16,451 nucleotides of DNA from Aureobasidium sp. EXF-3400 (Eukaryota; Ascomycota; Dothideomycetes; Dothideales; Saccotheciaceae): positions 1-16,451 of the forward strand of contig SWBL01000613.1 of NCBI GenBank assembly GCA_024195585.1, written 5' to 3'. This document shows positions 7,681-15,777 of the stretch, one piece after another. Every line of letters begins with the position of its first letter. Position 1 is the first letter of the stretch. A program made the translations under genes and the position numbers. The notes under the pieces were generated by a model. That model did no database searches, had not been told where the DNA came from, and worked only from the letters and a program-made list of their open reading frames with translations.

Positions 7681-9235
7681 GACGCCGTAGGTTGATCATC
7701 CTTTCTTGTTGCTTTCTGAATTCTGGGCATCTCTTGTAAGCTGATGGGTGATTTCCCCCACAGTTGGTACACTTTGGTTCGCCTTGGTTGCAGCTGTTAT
7801 GTCCCTCTTGTGCGCACCATGAACACCTCGTAGTGTTTTTGCAATCTTTCTGTCCGTGACCGTACTGACGACAGTTATAGCATGCTCTTGATCCTCTGTT
7901 GTCGTGGAAGCTTGAGACTTTGACCATGCAACCGAAAAGTTGAACCTCCTCGCCATCTGCTTGTTTTTGGAGCAATTTTTCCACCTGTTCTTTCGTTGCT
8001 AATTTGGCTACTGCAGATGTGTAGGAGGCGTATTCCTTTGGTCTGCCTAGCCACCTCATTAACTTAACTTCCACTTCATTTTCCTCTGCAAAGGCGTCTC
8101 GTGTTTCTCGACTGATAGCTCCTGTCTCTTGATCCGTAGCTTCTATCCTTGAAATGAAATCCACCTTAATTTGGTACCAGGTAGCTTCAATAAGCCTTGC
8201 TCCTTCAAGGAACATAGGAAGCCATTCATCTACGTGGGCTCTCGCTACTTTCTCTGCTTCTTTGTCAATCTTGAAGTACGCTAGGTGGACATCCTTGTTT
8301 GTGTGTCTGATCATGGACTGATTAAGAACGACACTATCTGGTCCTTCATTAGATCTGATTGCAGCCATGATTCGATTGTTGGTCCTTGTTATAAGATTTG
8401 CTCCAATGCGTCCATTCGTTCTGAGGTTCTTTATGTCTATTACCATGTCTGCTTCTTGTGTGTTCTTTGTCTTCTTCATTGCGCTTCTGATCGATGTTCC
8501 TACGGATATTCGAGGTGATTGTGCAGGGCTTGACTGGTCTGATAGATCGAATGATACTGACGTCTTAGGCGACCTGGATGGTGTTCTCACCGCCTCCTGG
8601 CTTGACAGTTGTACTCCTTGAGCTGTAACACTTGCATAGGAATCAGTCGTTCCTGTCTGTAGAGACGATGACTGGAGGGAGCCCCAGTTTGGGGCTGCCT
8701 CCTGTAGACTCTTGATGTCTGGGACTAGCGTTGTGACTGTTGTCTGTAATTGTCTGATTTCCTCTCTATATCTGTCTTCTTTTTCTTGTTCTTTTCTTTC
8801 TCTCTCCTTAGCCATGCTTTGTGCGTCTAGTAGCTGTTGCATGATGTCGTTCATCGTGACTTCTCTTGGGACGTCGCTGCTTCTGTTACTGCTAGGTGTA
8901 GGGCTGCCCTCGGCTTGGTGGTTGGTGTCTCTACCTTCTCTCCCTGCGCTTCTAGTCACCCTTCTTGTAGCCGTAGGTGAGGGCCTCTTCCTAGGCGTGG
9001 CCTCTACCGATGCAGAGTCGGACTCATTGGTAAATCGACTGTCGCGTCTCGGAGGGCTTCCCTCTGCCCCACCTTGCGGACCTTCTCTTTTTCTCTTTTC
9101 TGCATGTTCCTTATCTCTCATAAATTGGTCTGCGATCTCCTGGCCTTCGGCACCTCCCTGTGCTGGCTCGTCGTGCCTCCCTTCTCTTGCTATACCACCT
9201 CCTCTTGCTCCTCCTCGGCCTCTCGGAGCCGGCAT
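7673..9235 (-). CDS. LINE copy 1 ORF1 (Gag-like RNA-binding protein)
   Basis: Intact 520-residue protein that would coat the element's RNA and accompany it to the nucleus. The N-terminus is Arg/Gly-rich (MPAPRGRGGARGGG) with a basic KRKREG patch near residue 47. A charged region at about 130-180 looks like a coiled coil. The C-terminus carries three zinc knuckles: C452-x2-C455-x4-H460-x4-C465, C471-x2-C474-x4-H479-x2-C482 and C489-x2-C492-x3-H496-x6-C503. This triple arrangement is typical of ORF1 in Tad, I and related LINEs. The start is the first ATG, conserved with copy 2 (MPAPRGRG). The stop TAG falls inside the ORF2 start, ATGATTAG. No internal damage is visible, so this ORF could serve other copies in trans. 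Confidence 0.88.
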   Translation of the reverse strand: MPAPRGRGGARGGGIAREGRHDEPAQGGAEGQEIADQFMRDKEHAEKRKREGPQGGAEGSPPRRDSRFTNESDSASVEATPRKRPSPTATRRVTRSAGREGRDTNHQAEGSPTPSSNRSSDVPREVTMNDIMQQLLDAQSMAKERERKEQEKEDRYREEIRQLQTTVTTLVPDIKSLQEAAPNWGSLQSSSLQTGTTDSYASVTAQGVQLSSQEAVRTPSRSPKTSVSFDLSDQSSPAQSPRISVGTSIRSAMKKTKNTQEADMVIDIKNLRTNGRIGANLITRTNNRIMAAIRSNEGPDSVVLNQSMIRHTNKDVHLAYFKIDKEAEKVARAHVDEWLPMFLEGARLIEATWYQIKVDFISRIEATDQETGAISRETRDAFAEENEVEVKLMRWLGRPKEYASYTSAVAKLATKEQVEKLLQKQADGEEVQLFGCMVKVSSFHDNRGSRACYNCRQYGHGQKDCKNTTRCSWCAQEGHNSCNQGEPKCTNCGGNHPSAYKRCPEFRKQQERMINLRRHD

Positions 9236-9331
9236 CTCGACCCCGCACCGTGGCGCTTTGCTGGAAGTTCAAGGGAATCACCAGGCGACACTGCTCCAGC
9301 TCGTAGTGCAATAATAAGTGATGAATTCGAT
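9236..9331 (-). other. 5' UTR of LINE copy 1
   Basis: About 96 bases upstream of ORF1 are roughly 92% identical to the same part of copy 2, with nearly all differences being transitions. The block ends at TGATGAATTCG. Beyond it (9332-9362) similarity to copy 2 is only patchy, so this copy may be 5'-truncated or the true end is slightly further out. Confidence 0.6.
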
Positions 9332-9362
9332 GAATAATTCTCAAGCCGTTTTTCCCTTTTTA

Positions 9363-9377
9363 TCAGAAATATCGGTA
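9363..9377. repeat. Left target-site duplication of LINE copy 2
   Basis: TCAGAAATATCGGTA abuts the 3' tail of copy 2 and matches TCAGAGATATCGGTA at 15264-15278 in 14 of 15 bases, in the same orientation. That is the expected signature of a target-primed insertion. The one difference is a transition, so the insertion is not very recent. Confidence 0.75.
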
Positions 9378-9378
9378 T

Positions 9379-9388
9379 TTGATTTGAT
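9379..9388 (-). repeat. Short (AAATC)2 3' tail of LINE copy 2
   Basis: Two TTGAT units on the + strand lie between the target-site duplication and the terminal hairpin. Copy 1 has eight, so tail length varies between insertions. Confidence 0.75.
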
Positions 9389-9395
9389 TTTCTTA

Positions 9396-9424
9396 AGCTA
9401 TTTACCCCGCAAGGGGTATGAGCT
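9396..9424 (-). promoter_or_regulatory. Conserved 3'-terminal hairpin, copy 2
   Basis: The stem TACCCC (9403-9408) with GGGGTA (9413-9418), the loop, and the outer AGCT pair (9396-9399 and 9421-9424) are all identical to copy 1, although the adjoining 3' UTR has diverged. Probably the RT recognition element. Confidence 0.7.
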
Positions 9425-9484
9425 GTCGCTAATTAATTCCCATTCTGACCAATAGCAGGCGTTAAACTCAGTAAGGAGGGTAAT

Positions 9485-9498
9485 GGTCGCAGCAGACC
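9485..9498 (-). other. 3' UTR hairpin, copy 2
   Basis: GGTC and GACC pair around a six-base loop, at the position of the seven-pair hairpin at 4739-4755 in copy 1. The core stem is retained while the loop has changed. Confidence 0.4.
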
Positions 9499-9591
9499 GT
9501 GCAAATCATCAACGCCAATAAAACCTGTGTGCCTTTGTAATGAGTGTCGTCCACATCCTTTCTTAGTGTTGAGGGGGCCTATGGCCTTCTC

Positions 9592-9611
9592 CATAAGGGA
9601 TATTCCCTATG
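9592..9611 (-). other. 3' UTR hairpin near ORF2 end, copy 2
   Basis: CATA-A-GGG and CCCTATG form the same stem and bulge as in copy 1 (4851-4870), with a different loop (ATATT here, TGGTT there). Conservation of the stem and not the loop suggests selection on RNA structure. Confidence 0.5.
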
Positions 9612-12600
9612 TTGCGTACATCCTTATCGGCCGAACGCGGTTTGGAGGCGATGTTGCTAAGGTATCGGTTGTGTGGTAGTTGGTTCCTCGGTACTTCTTG
9701 TCAGTCGGATTCCCTTTATGTCTATGTTTGTAGTCGGCCTGTCGCTTTTGCGAACTCGATCGTGGCTTTTACTGCATTCCAATCTGGATTCCACTTGTCC
9801 TCCTCACCATCAACGATCTTGCCGTTCTCCCTGTGGTCTGAGTATCCTCCTAAAGCATAGGATATGTTGCAGTATCTATTGCCATGTGCTGCTCTCATGC
9901 CTTGTCTCTTCTGTCTCCACCTTGGGCAGAGAAACAAGAAGTGCTGGACGGTTTCCAGCGCTCCACACTCGCATTTATCTGTTTCTGCTACTTTGATCTT
10001 GTACAGATAGGTGTTCAGTCTAGATATGTTCGTCCTTAGTTGGGCTAGAATGGCTGCATCTACTCTGTTGAGTGAGTTGTATAGCTTCTTTGTGTGTTTT
10101 CCTGGCAGTGCTTTATCGATTTTCTGCAGGAACCTCCCAGTCTTAGCTCCATAGAACTTCTCTTGCTTAGGTGTGTAGTTTGCTGCCTTCCCTCTAGCAT
10201 AGATCACAGATATAGGAACTGTCTCGGCGGGTGGGGGCATTAGCTGTGTGTCTGCTGTAGCCATTTGAGCTAGTTCGTTTGCTCTCTCGTTGCCCATGAT
10301 CCCTTCGTGTCCTGGGACCCAGTGAAGAGATATTGTCGCGTTCCTAATCTTCTCTCGAATCTTTAGCACTAGGTTGATGCTGTCGTTGACTTTCGAGTTC
10401 TGGATACTCTGTAGCGCTGATTGACTGTCTGAGAACACCCGAATCCGTACCTGACTACTCCTATCGTTCGGGATGCCTTTAATAACCATCCATATCGCTA
10501 GCAATTCCGTGTGATGGACGTTCGTGTCTTCTTCTCTTCCAGTCAGTTTTGACATTTCCCATGTTGATGTCCAGATGCCAATGCCTGCTCTGCCGTTCCT
10601 TACTGAGCCATCTGTGTAAAAGTCGACTGTTGCGTATTCCGTGGCAGTTGCTTGTTTTGCTCCTTCCCTGTCTAATATGTGGACATGGGCCTTTGGAGCC
10701 CATGGTTCATACCCGACTGCAGGAATTTTGTCTGCTTGACACGCTTTCAAGTTCCTGAACAGAACGGCAGCCTTCCGCAACGGGGATGAAAAGCGCTTTT
10801 TGCCCTTATACTTGGCTAGTTTGTGGTGAATGTGAGAATCGTCTAGCTTGTGAATACCCATCCAGAACCTAAGAGTTTGCTCATGTAGTCTCTGTCGGAG
10901 TGTTGGGATGCCTGCTTCCATGACCGCTGCGTTTAGCCCCATGGTTCTAAATCCTCCTATGATCGCTTGGGCTGCGACTCTCCGGGCTCTCTCTAGCTTT
11001 GCTAGTGTTCTGTCTGATATTGCGAGATACCATATCGGTGATGCGTAGTCCATGATAGGGGCAACTGTAGCTGAAAACAACTGGCGCATACTAGATGGTC
11101 TGAGGCCTTGCAGTCTCTTTAGGGCAAGTGCTGCCTTAAAGGCTTTGTCTGCTTTACCTGCAACATGCTCTTTGTACCGCAGTCCCTGATCCATGATGAC
11201 GCCTAGGATTTTGACTGATCGGCTAGGGTCTATTATGTCCTGTTTGAATCGTAGCGGCATGTTGCTGTCCCGCCATTCTACAGTAGACCTAGTAAAATGG
11301 ATGAATGCGGTTTTTGATGATTCAAAAACCGCACCGCTTTCTTTTTCCCATTTTTCTAGTTGTGGTAGTATTTCTCTCTGAATTCTTCTTGTGTTGCGTT
11401 CAGCTGAGTCTCCTACCACCCATGCTGTGTAGTCATCTACAAACGCCATGGATCCACCTTCTCTAACCTTAAGCTGCACTAGGTTGGCGTTGAAGAAGAG
11501 AAACAGAATAGGTGCAAGGGGTGACCCTTGTGGCAATCCTGCTTGAGGCAGGTCTTCCACTTCGGATGTAAACCCATTAACCATAACACATGCCTTCCTG
11601 TTAGTGCACAAGTCGCGTACCCATCTGACTATCGGCTCTGGGATCCTTCTCTGTCTTAGTCGTTGTAACAGTGACTCTGTTGCAACATTGTTGTAGGCTC
11701 CTTTGACATCGAAGGAGACTAGAGATAACGTCTTCTTCCCCCTCCATGCGTTGAAAACGGATTCTTGTAGGTATGAAATGGCATGTATCGTAGACTTCTG
11801 TTTCCGCGCTCCAAAGTGATTGTTTGGTAGCAACTTGTGTACCTCTGTGAGGTAGGCAATACGTGTTGCAATGACAGCTTCCATTACCTTTCCTAGTGTT
11901 GCAAGGAGAGATATTGGCCGGTAGTTCTTAGGAAGCGTATAATCGTCTTTGCCGCTTTTCTTTAGGGGAACAATCTTTGCAACTTTCCAGTCTCGTGGTA
12001 ATTTGCCTTGACTTAGAGACGCTGAAAATAGCTGGCATATCTGGTGTTGCAGTACTGGCCATACCTCCCTCCACACTCTGATCGTTAGCCCGTCTCTTCC
12101 TGCTGCTCGATCAGGGTTTGCTGCAGATAGTGCTCGTTCTATCTCGTCGATTGTCAATCCTCTCGACAGGAATTGTTCTGCATTGTCGCCTATGGTCTGG
12201 TCTGGATGCTGAGGTTCTGGTGGCAGTGGGAAGAAGCTAGCTAGAAGTTCTTTCGCCATGCTCGGTTTGTCTTGGGTCACCTCTCCCCTTTGGCCCTCAA
12301 TTGCTGCAATCCTACCGAAGCTTGAGCCTGCGCCTGGATTGAGGTATCTTGTCGCTTTCCAAATGTTCTTTGCGTCATCTAGGAACTCAGTCCAGTGTTC
12401 CTTTTTCTGTTTCTTAATTGCGTGGTGGAAGTCATGTCTTGCGATTTTTGCTGCAGCTTCTAGGTTCACGTCCCTGCTTCCTTGCCTGCGTCTTGATCTT
12501 GCTATGTTGCGTGTCCATGTGTAGTTCCGGCGGAGTGCTGTTAGATCTGGTGTCCACCATCTTTTTCCATATGCTGATGGTTTTGCTTTCGGACAGTGCC

Positions 12601-12705
12601 GTCTAATCGCATCCTCAGTTGCGTGTTGGATGTACTGTTGCATCTCCTCTACGTTTGTGGTTGGGAAAGGTACGCTTGCTAGTGTCTGCTTTATCGTTTC
12701 GCGCA

Positions 12706-12741
12706 CTGCTTTCCAGTCTGCTTTCCAGTCTGCTTTCTAGA
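12706..12741 (-). repeat. 12-base tandem repeat in ORF2, copy 2
   Basis: Two perfect units of CTGCTTTCCAGT (12706-12729) are followed by a diverged third (12730-12741) that contains the TAG stop. Copy 1 has a single Lys/Arg-Ala-Asp-Trp unit here, so copy 2 gained 12 bases in frame, most simply by slippage. Confidence 0.75.
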
Positions 12742-13514
12742 GAAGATACCTTTCTACTTGTGGCAGTTCCTGGTCATGATCCATGGAAATTGCTGTGTGT
12801 ATAGCTCTGTGGTCTGATCCATATTCGTTGACCCATATCTTACACTTGATCGTGTCTTCGAATAGTCTTTCGCTTGCCATTATAAAGTCGATGGTAGACT
12901 TCCACTTGCTTCTTTCCCATGTAACCACTCCCCTTGGTGTAAGGAGTTGTAAGTTGTTATGTTCAAGGAAATCTATTATTTTGGCCCCTTCACCTTGTCT
13001 CTGCTCTAAGGCTACGCAAGGCCCTCCCCATAGGCTATCATGACGATTGAAGTCGCCTGCAACTAGGATTTCCAGTCCAGGGTTAACAATCTTTTCTCTG
13101 TCAATAATTCTCTGGAGTTTCTGCATGCGACTCTCTAGTTGGTATTCGTCTTCTTCCTTATTGTGGGTGTTGCTCGGAGTGTAGACTGAAGCCACAAGAA
13201 TGTTGCGATTTGCTCTCTGAAGGATGATTATCGTAGTGTCGTTGTCCTCAGTTGGTAGTTGTGTATATTCGTTGTTTCTGTGTGCCCAAATGCATGATCT
13301 GATCCTGCTATCCTGGTTTCCTAACGTGTTGACTTTTGGTTTAATAACCTCGAAGTTGGCTCCTATTCCTGTGACATGAATGTTGCTGTTAAAGTCTCAA
13401 TAATGCGGTTCTTGCATTAGAATAAGATCAAACTCCCATAACTCCTGATCGTTGTATAAAGCATCCTGGGCTCCTGACATCTTTCCTAAGTTCGCCTGAA
13501 GAATGTTGAGTGTA

Positions 13515-13522
13515 CTATTCAT
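13515..13522 (-). promoter_or_regulatory. ORF1/ORF2 overlap ATGAATAG, copy 2
   Basis: Same 8-base overlap as in copy 1: ORF2 ATG at 13522-13520, ORF1 TAG at 13517-13515. Geometry is kept although one base differs (T to A). It supports coupled translation. Confidence 0.65.
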
Positions 13523-15119
13523 GGAAACGTAGATTGATGGATCGCTCTTGCTGTTTCCTGTATTCTGGGCATGATTTGTCAGTTGCCATGTGGTCGCCTT
13601 GACAATTAGCACATTTTGTCGTCCCTATGCCGCAGTATTCGTGTCCTTCCTGCGCACATCTTGAGCATCTAGGAGGATTCTTGCAGTCTCTCTTGATGTG
13701 TCCGAATTGCTGACATTGGTAGCATGCTCTAGGCCCGTTCTTCTCGAAGAAGACCGAGACCTCAACCATGCAGTCGAACATTCTTATCTCTGTCCCATCT
13801 CTCTGAATCCTAAGAAGCCTCTCCACTTGCTCTTTTGTAGCTAGTTTAGCCACTGCTGATGCGTGGCTTGCCCTTGGTTTTGGTTCGCCTAGCCAGTTCA
13901 TACGCTTCACCTCGACATTGTTTTCTTTTGCAAACGCTTCTATTGCTTCATTGCTTATTTTCCTCCTGTTATGTTCGTCTGCTGCGAATGTTGGAACAAA
14001 ATCGATCTTTATAGGATACCACCTTGGGTCGACAAGCTTGGCTCCTTTAAGGAAGATGTCTATCCATTCATTAACTTGCCTTCTCGCAATCTCCTCCGCC
14101 TCTTTTCCAATTCTGAAATAGGCTAGATGAACGTCCTTGTTCGTGTGTCTGATCATAAACCTTTTGAGTTCCACAGTTTCAAGTCCGTCGATGGATCGAA
14201 TAGCTGCTTCAATGCGACTCTTTGTTCTACCTGTTTGGTCGTGTCCTTGGTGTCCTTCCATGTCTAGCTTGCTTAAGTCGATAATCATGTCTGCTTCTTG
14301 CGTATGGGCTGTCTTTTTCATTGCACTTCTGATTGACTGCCCTACTGATACTGGCGGGGATCTCGTAGGTGATCCATCCGATTGTTCAGACTGGCCAAAC
14401 GACACTCGAGAACCCGATGTCCTAGATGGAGTAGTTGCTTGCTCTGGTTCTGAGAGTGGCACTCCTCGTGCTGCAATACTAGCGTACGAGTCTGTTGTTC
14501 CAGTTACTAAGGAGGATTGTAGTGATCCCCAGTTTGGTACTGATTCTTGCAAACTCTTTAGGTCGAGAGCTAGCGCTGTAACAGTGCTTTGCAACTGCTT
14601 GATCTCGTTTTTGTATTCGTTTTCTTTTTCTACTGCTCTTGCTCTTTCCTCCTGGGCTCTAGTTCTGTCCTCTCTTTCCTTCTCTTCCATTCGTAGTAGG
14701 TGTCTCATAACGTCGCTAATCGTAGGTGCACCTTGTGTGGTGTTTCTATCTTGTGCGCTCGGTGTCTGACTGCCTCGCGACGGCGATACTTCTATGGCAT
14801 CGTTCCTTTGGGCGCCATTCTTCTCTAAGCTCCTAGTGACCATTCTTATAGCTGTCGGCGATGACTTCTTCCTAGGCGTAGCCTCTGCCGATGCAGAGTC
14901 TGAGTCGTTGGTGAATCGACTATCGCGTCTCGGAGGACTTCCTTCTGCTCCACCCTGTCTACCTTCTCTTTTTCTCTTTTCTGCTTGTTCTCTGCCTCTC
15001 ATGACCTGATCATCCTCTCCCTGAACCTCCACGCTACCCTGCGACAGCAGTTCGAACCTCCCTTCGCCTGCTATACCTCCACCTCTTGCTCCTCTTCCTC
15101 GGCCTCTCGGAGCTGGCAT
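13515..15119 (-). CDS. LINE copy 2 ORF1 (Gag-like RNA-binding protein)
   Basis: Intact 534-residue homologue of copy 1 ORF1, expected to bind the element RNA. The Arg/Gly-rich N-terminus (MPAPRGRGRGARGGG) and the basic KRKREG patch near residue 48 are nearly identical to copy 1. A predicted coiled coil lies at about 136-192, rich in Glu, Arg and Lys. Three C-terminal zinc knuckles are complete: C466-C469-H474-C479, C485-C488-H493-C496 and C503-C506-H510-C517. The start is the first ATG, shared with copy 1; the TAG stop lies inside the ORF2 start (ATGAATAG). Middle parts have diverged much more than the N-terminal 100 residues. No damage is visible. Confidence 0.88.
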   Translation of the reverse strand: MPAPRGRGRGARGGGIAGEGRFELLSQGSVEVQGEDDQVMRGREQAEKRKREGRQGGAEGSPPRRDSRFTNDSDSASAEATPRKKSSPTAIRMVTRSLEKNGAQRNDAIEVSPSRGSQTPSAQDRNTTQGAPTISDVMRHLLRMEEKEREDRTRAQEERARAVEKENEYKNEIKQLQSTVTALALDLKSLQESVPNWGSLQSSLVTGTTDSYASIAARGVPLSEPEQATTPSRTSGSRVSFGQSEQSDGSPTRSPPVSVGQSIRSAMKKTAHTQEADMIIDLSKLDMEGHQGHDQTGRTKSRIEAAIRSIDGLETVELKRFMIRHTNKDVHLAYFRIGKEAEEIARRQVNEWIDIFLKGAKLVDPRWYPIKIDFVPTFAADEHNRRKISNEAIEAFAKENNVEVKRMNWLGEPKPRASHASAVAKLATKEQVERLLRIQRDGTEIRMFDCMVEVSVFFEKNGPRACYQCQQFGHIKRDCKNPPRCSRCAQEGHEYCGIGTTKCANCQGDHMATDKSCPEYRKQQERSINLRFHE

Positions 15120-15263
15120 CTCGACCCCGCACCGTGGCGTTCCGCTGGAAATTCGAGGGAATCACCAGGAGACACTGCTCCAGCTCGTAATGCAATAATA
15201 AATGATGAATTCGGTTGTTTTCCCCTTTGATCGATATCTCGTCTCAAAGGTGATTGTTCGTGG
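15120..15263 (-). other. 5' UTR of LINE copy 2 with a 5' hairpin
   Basis: It spans from the ORF1 ATG to the target-site duplication. The inner part (to about 15214) is shared with copy 1 at about 92% identity. Near the 5' end CCTTTGA (15224-15230) and TCAAAGG (15244-15250) form a perfect seven-pair inverted repeat. LINEs usually carry an internal promoter here, but no specific promoter element was recognised. Confidence 0.55.
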
Positions 15264-15278
15264 TCAGAGATATCGGTA
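15264..15278. repeat. Right target-site duplication of LINE copy 2
   Basis: TCAGAGATATCGGTA matches 9363-9377 in 14 of 15 bases and fixes the 5' boundary of the element at 15263. Confidence 0.75.
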
Positions 15279-15447
15279 GAGGAGAGACAAGAGATAGTCA
15301 CTCCAAAAACAAGGACATGGTTATCCACACAACAAAAAAGAGAGGTACTGTTATTGAGTAAGCCGGATCTCCGAGGCTTGGCGGATTGTGTATATAATCG
15401 TGCGGTGCGCCAGTAATAAGAATTCAAGTTCCTTTGGCAATTTCATC

Positions 15448-15459
15448 TGGTAGCTAAGC
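15448..15459 (+). other. Candidate primer-binding site
   Basis: TGGTAGCTAAGC begins with the TGG complementary to a tRNA CCA end and lies just after a possible LTR terminus. I cannot say which tRNA it would match. Confidence 0.3.
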
Positions 15460-15678
15460 TTTGGAAGGCCTCCTCGGCCTGAGGTGCCCTCTGCGGCCCT
15501 CGAAAGAGGCCTTACAACCCTCGGTCGGACGGACAGCCCTTGTTGCAACCGGAACTCCGCTAGAAGGATCCCTGCAACTGCGAGCAAGTTCGCAACTCTG
15601 ATAAACGACAAAACTTGTTCGACTGGAAAGATTGTCTTTAACAGGATGCATTCTGCTTAAAGACGCAAGATCCGACGA

Positions 15679-15777
15679 ATAGGAATATTTCCTATCTGAA
15701 GAAGTTGCAGTTGCAACCCCGCAGCTAAAAACTTATATCAGCTTACAGGATCCTGCAGTCAGCAAGCTATGCTGACT
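15679..15777 (+). other. Cluster of hairpins in the gypsy leader
   Basis: Within 100 bases there are four perfect inverted repeats. The first is ATAGGAA/TTCCTAT (15679-15695). The second is GTTGC/GCAAC (15704-15717). The third is the 10-base palindrome CAGGATCCTG (15746-15755). The fourth is AGTCAGCA/TGCTGACT with a five-base loop (15757-15777). Leaders of LTR elements often fold for dimerisation and packaging; that role is inferred only from position. Confidence 0.5.

Larger units (their letters stand above)
4600..9331 (-). mobile_element. Tad1-like LINE, copy 1, internally deleted
   Basis: A non-LTR retrotransposon read on the minus strand. In its own 5' to 3' order: a short 5' UTR, ORF1 (nucleic-acid-binding, three zinc knuckles), ORF2 with APE-type endonuclease, a deleted reverse transcriptase, RNase H and a C-terminal CCHC finger, then a structured 3' UTR and an (AAATC)n tail. 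The domain order with RNase H after RT, and ORF1 with CCHC knuckles, fits the fungal Tad1 clade. The 3' end is set by the tail at 4600-4639. The 5' end is set where similarity to copy 2 becomes unclear (about 9331; it could extend to about 9362). I found no target-site duplication for this copy. It cannot move by itself because the RT core is missing. Confidence 0.85.
9722..13522 (-). pseudogene. LINE copy 2 ORF2: endonuclease-RT-RNase H-CCHC, two nonsense codons
   Basis: One unbroken frame of 1,266 codons from the ATG at 13522, interrupted only by TGA at 13399-13397 and TAG at 12739-12737. The endonuclease shows QAN (Asn11), QEPHY (Glu38), GDFNRHD and SDHR. RT shows NYRPISLL (about 533-540), FDVKGAYN with catalytic Asp605, LPQGSPL (663-669) and FVDD (694-697). 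RNase H shows FYTDGS (Asp971), HTELLAIW (Glu1006), FSDSQSA (Asp1032) and NERANELA (Asn1082 where Asp is usual). The C-terminal finger is C1184-x-C1186-x7-H1194-x4-C1199. The TGA replaces the Trp that follows QEPHY in copy 1. The TAG replaces a Gln codon of copy 1, a CA-to-TA change like that of repeat-induced point mutation. A 12-base duplication adds four residues next to the TAG. Apart from the two stops all catalytic motifs look usable. Confidence 0.9.
9378..15263 (-). mobile_element. Tad1-like LINE, copy 2, full length, ORF2 with two stops
   Basis: A 5,886-base non-LTR retrotransposon on the minus strand, bounded by a 15-base target-site duplication. It has a 144-base 5' UTR, intact ORF1 (534 residues), a 1,266-codon ORF2 (endonuclease, RT, RNase H, CCHC finger) and a 3' UTR of about 333 bases with hairpins and a two-unit pentanucleotide tail. 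It is structurally complete, but ORF2 holds two nonsense codons and a 12-base in-frame duplication, so this copy is not autonomous. It was inserted within about 50 bases of the 5' end of copy 1, in the same orientation. It belongs to a related but distinct subfamily. Confidence 0.88.

Noticed and set aside
8712..9314. 200-codon open frame on the + strand, very hydrophobic
   Set aside because: It is the antisense of LINE copy 1 ORF1. Its Leu/Ser richness mirrors the charged and Gln-rich codons of ORF1, and the opposite strand has clear zinc knuckles and a conserved homologue.
13397..13399. TGA in copy 2 ORF2 read as a recoded Trp
   Set aside because: This is nuclear sequence with the standard code; the other stop (TAG) in the same ORF shows ordinary decay.
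14137..14769. 210-codon open frame on the + strand resembling a membrane protein
   Set aside because: Antisense shadow of LINE copy 2 ORF1. The apparent membrane segments come from reading Lys/Glu/Arg-rich coiled-coil codons backwards.
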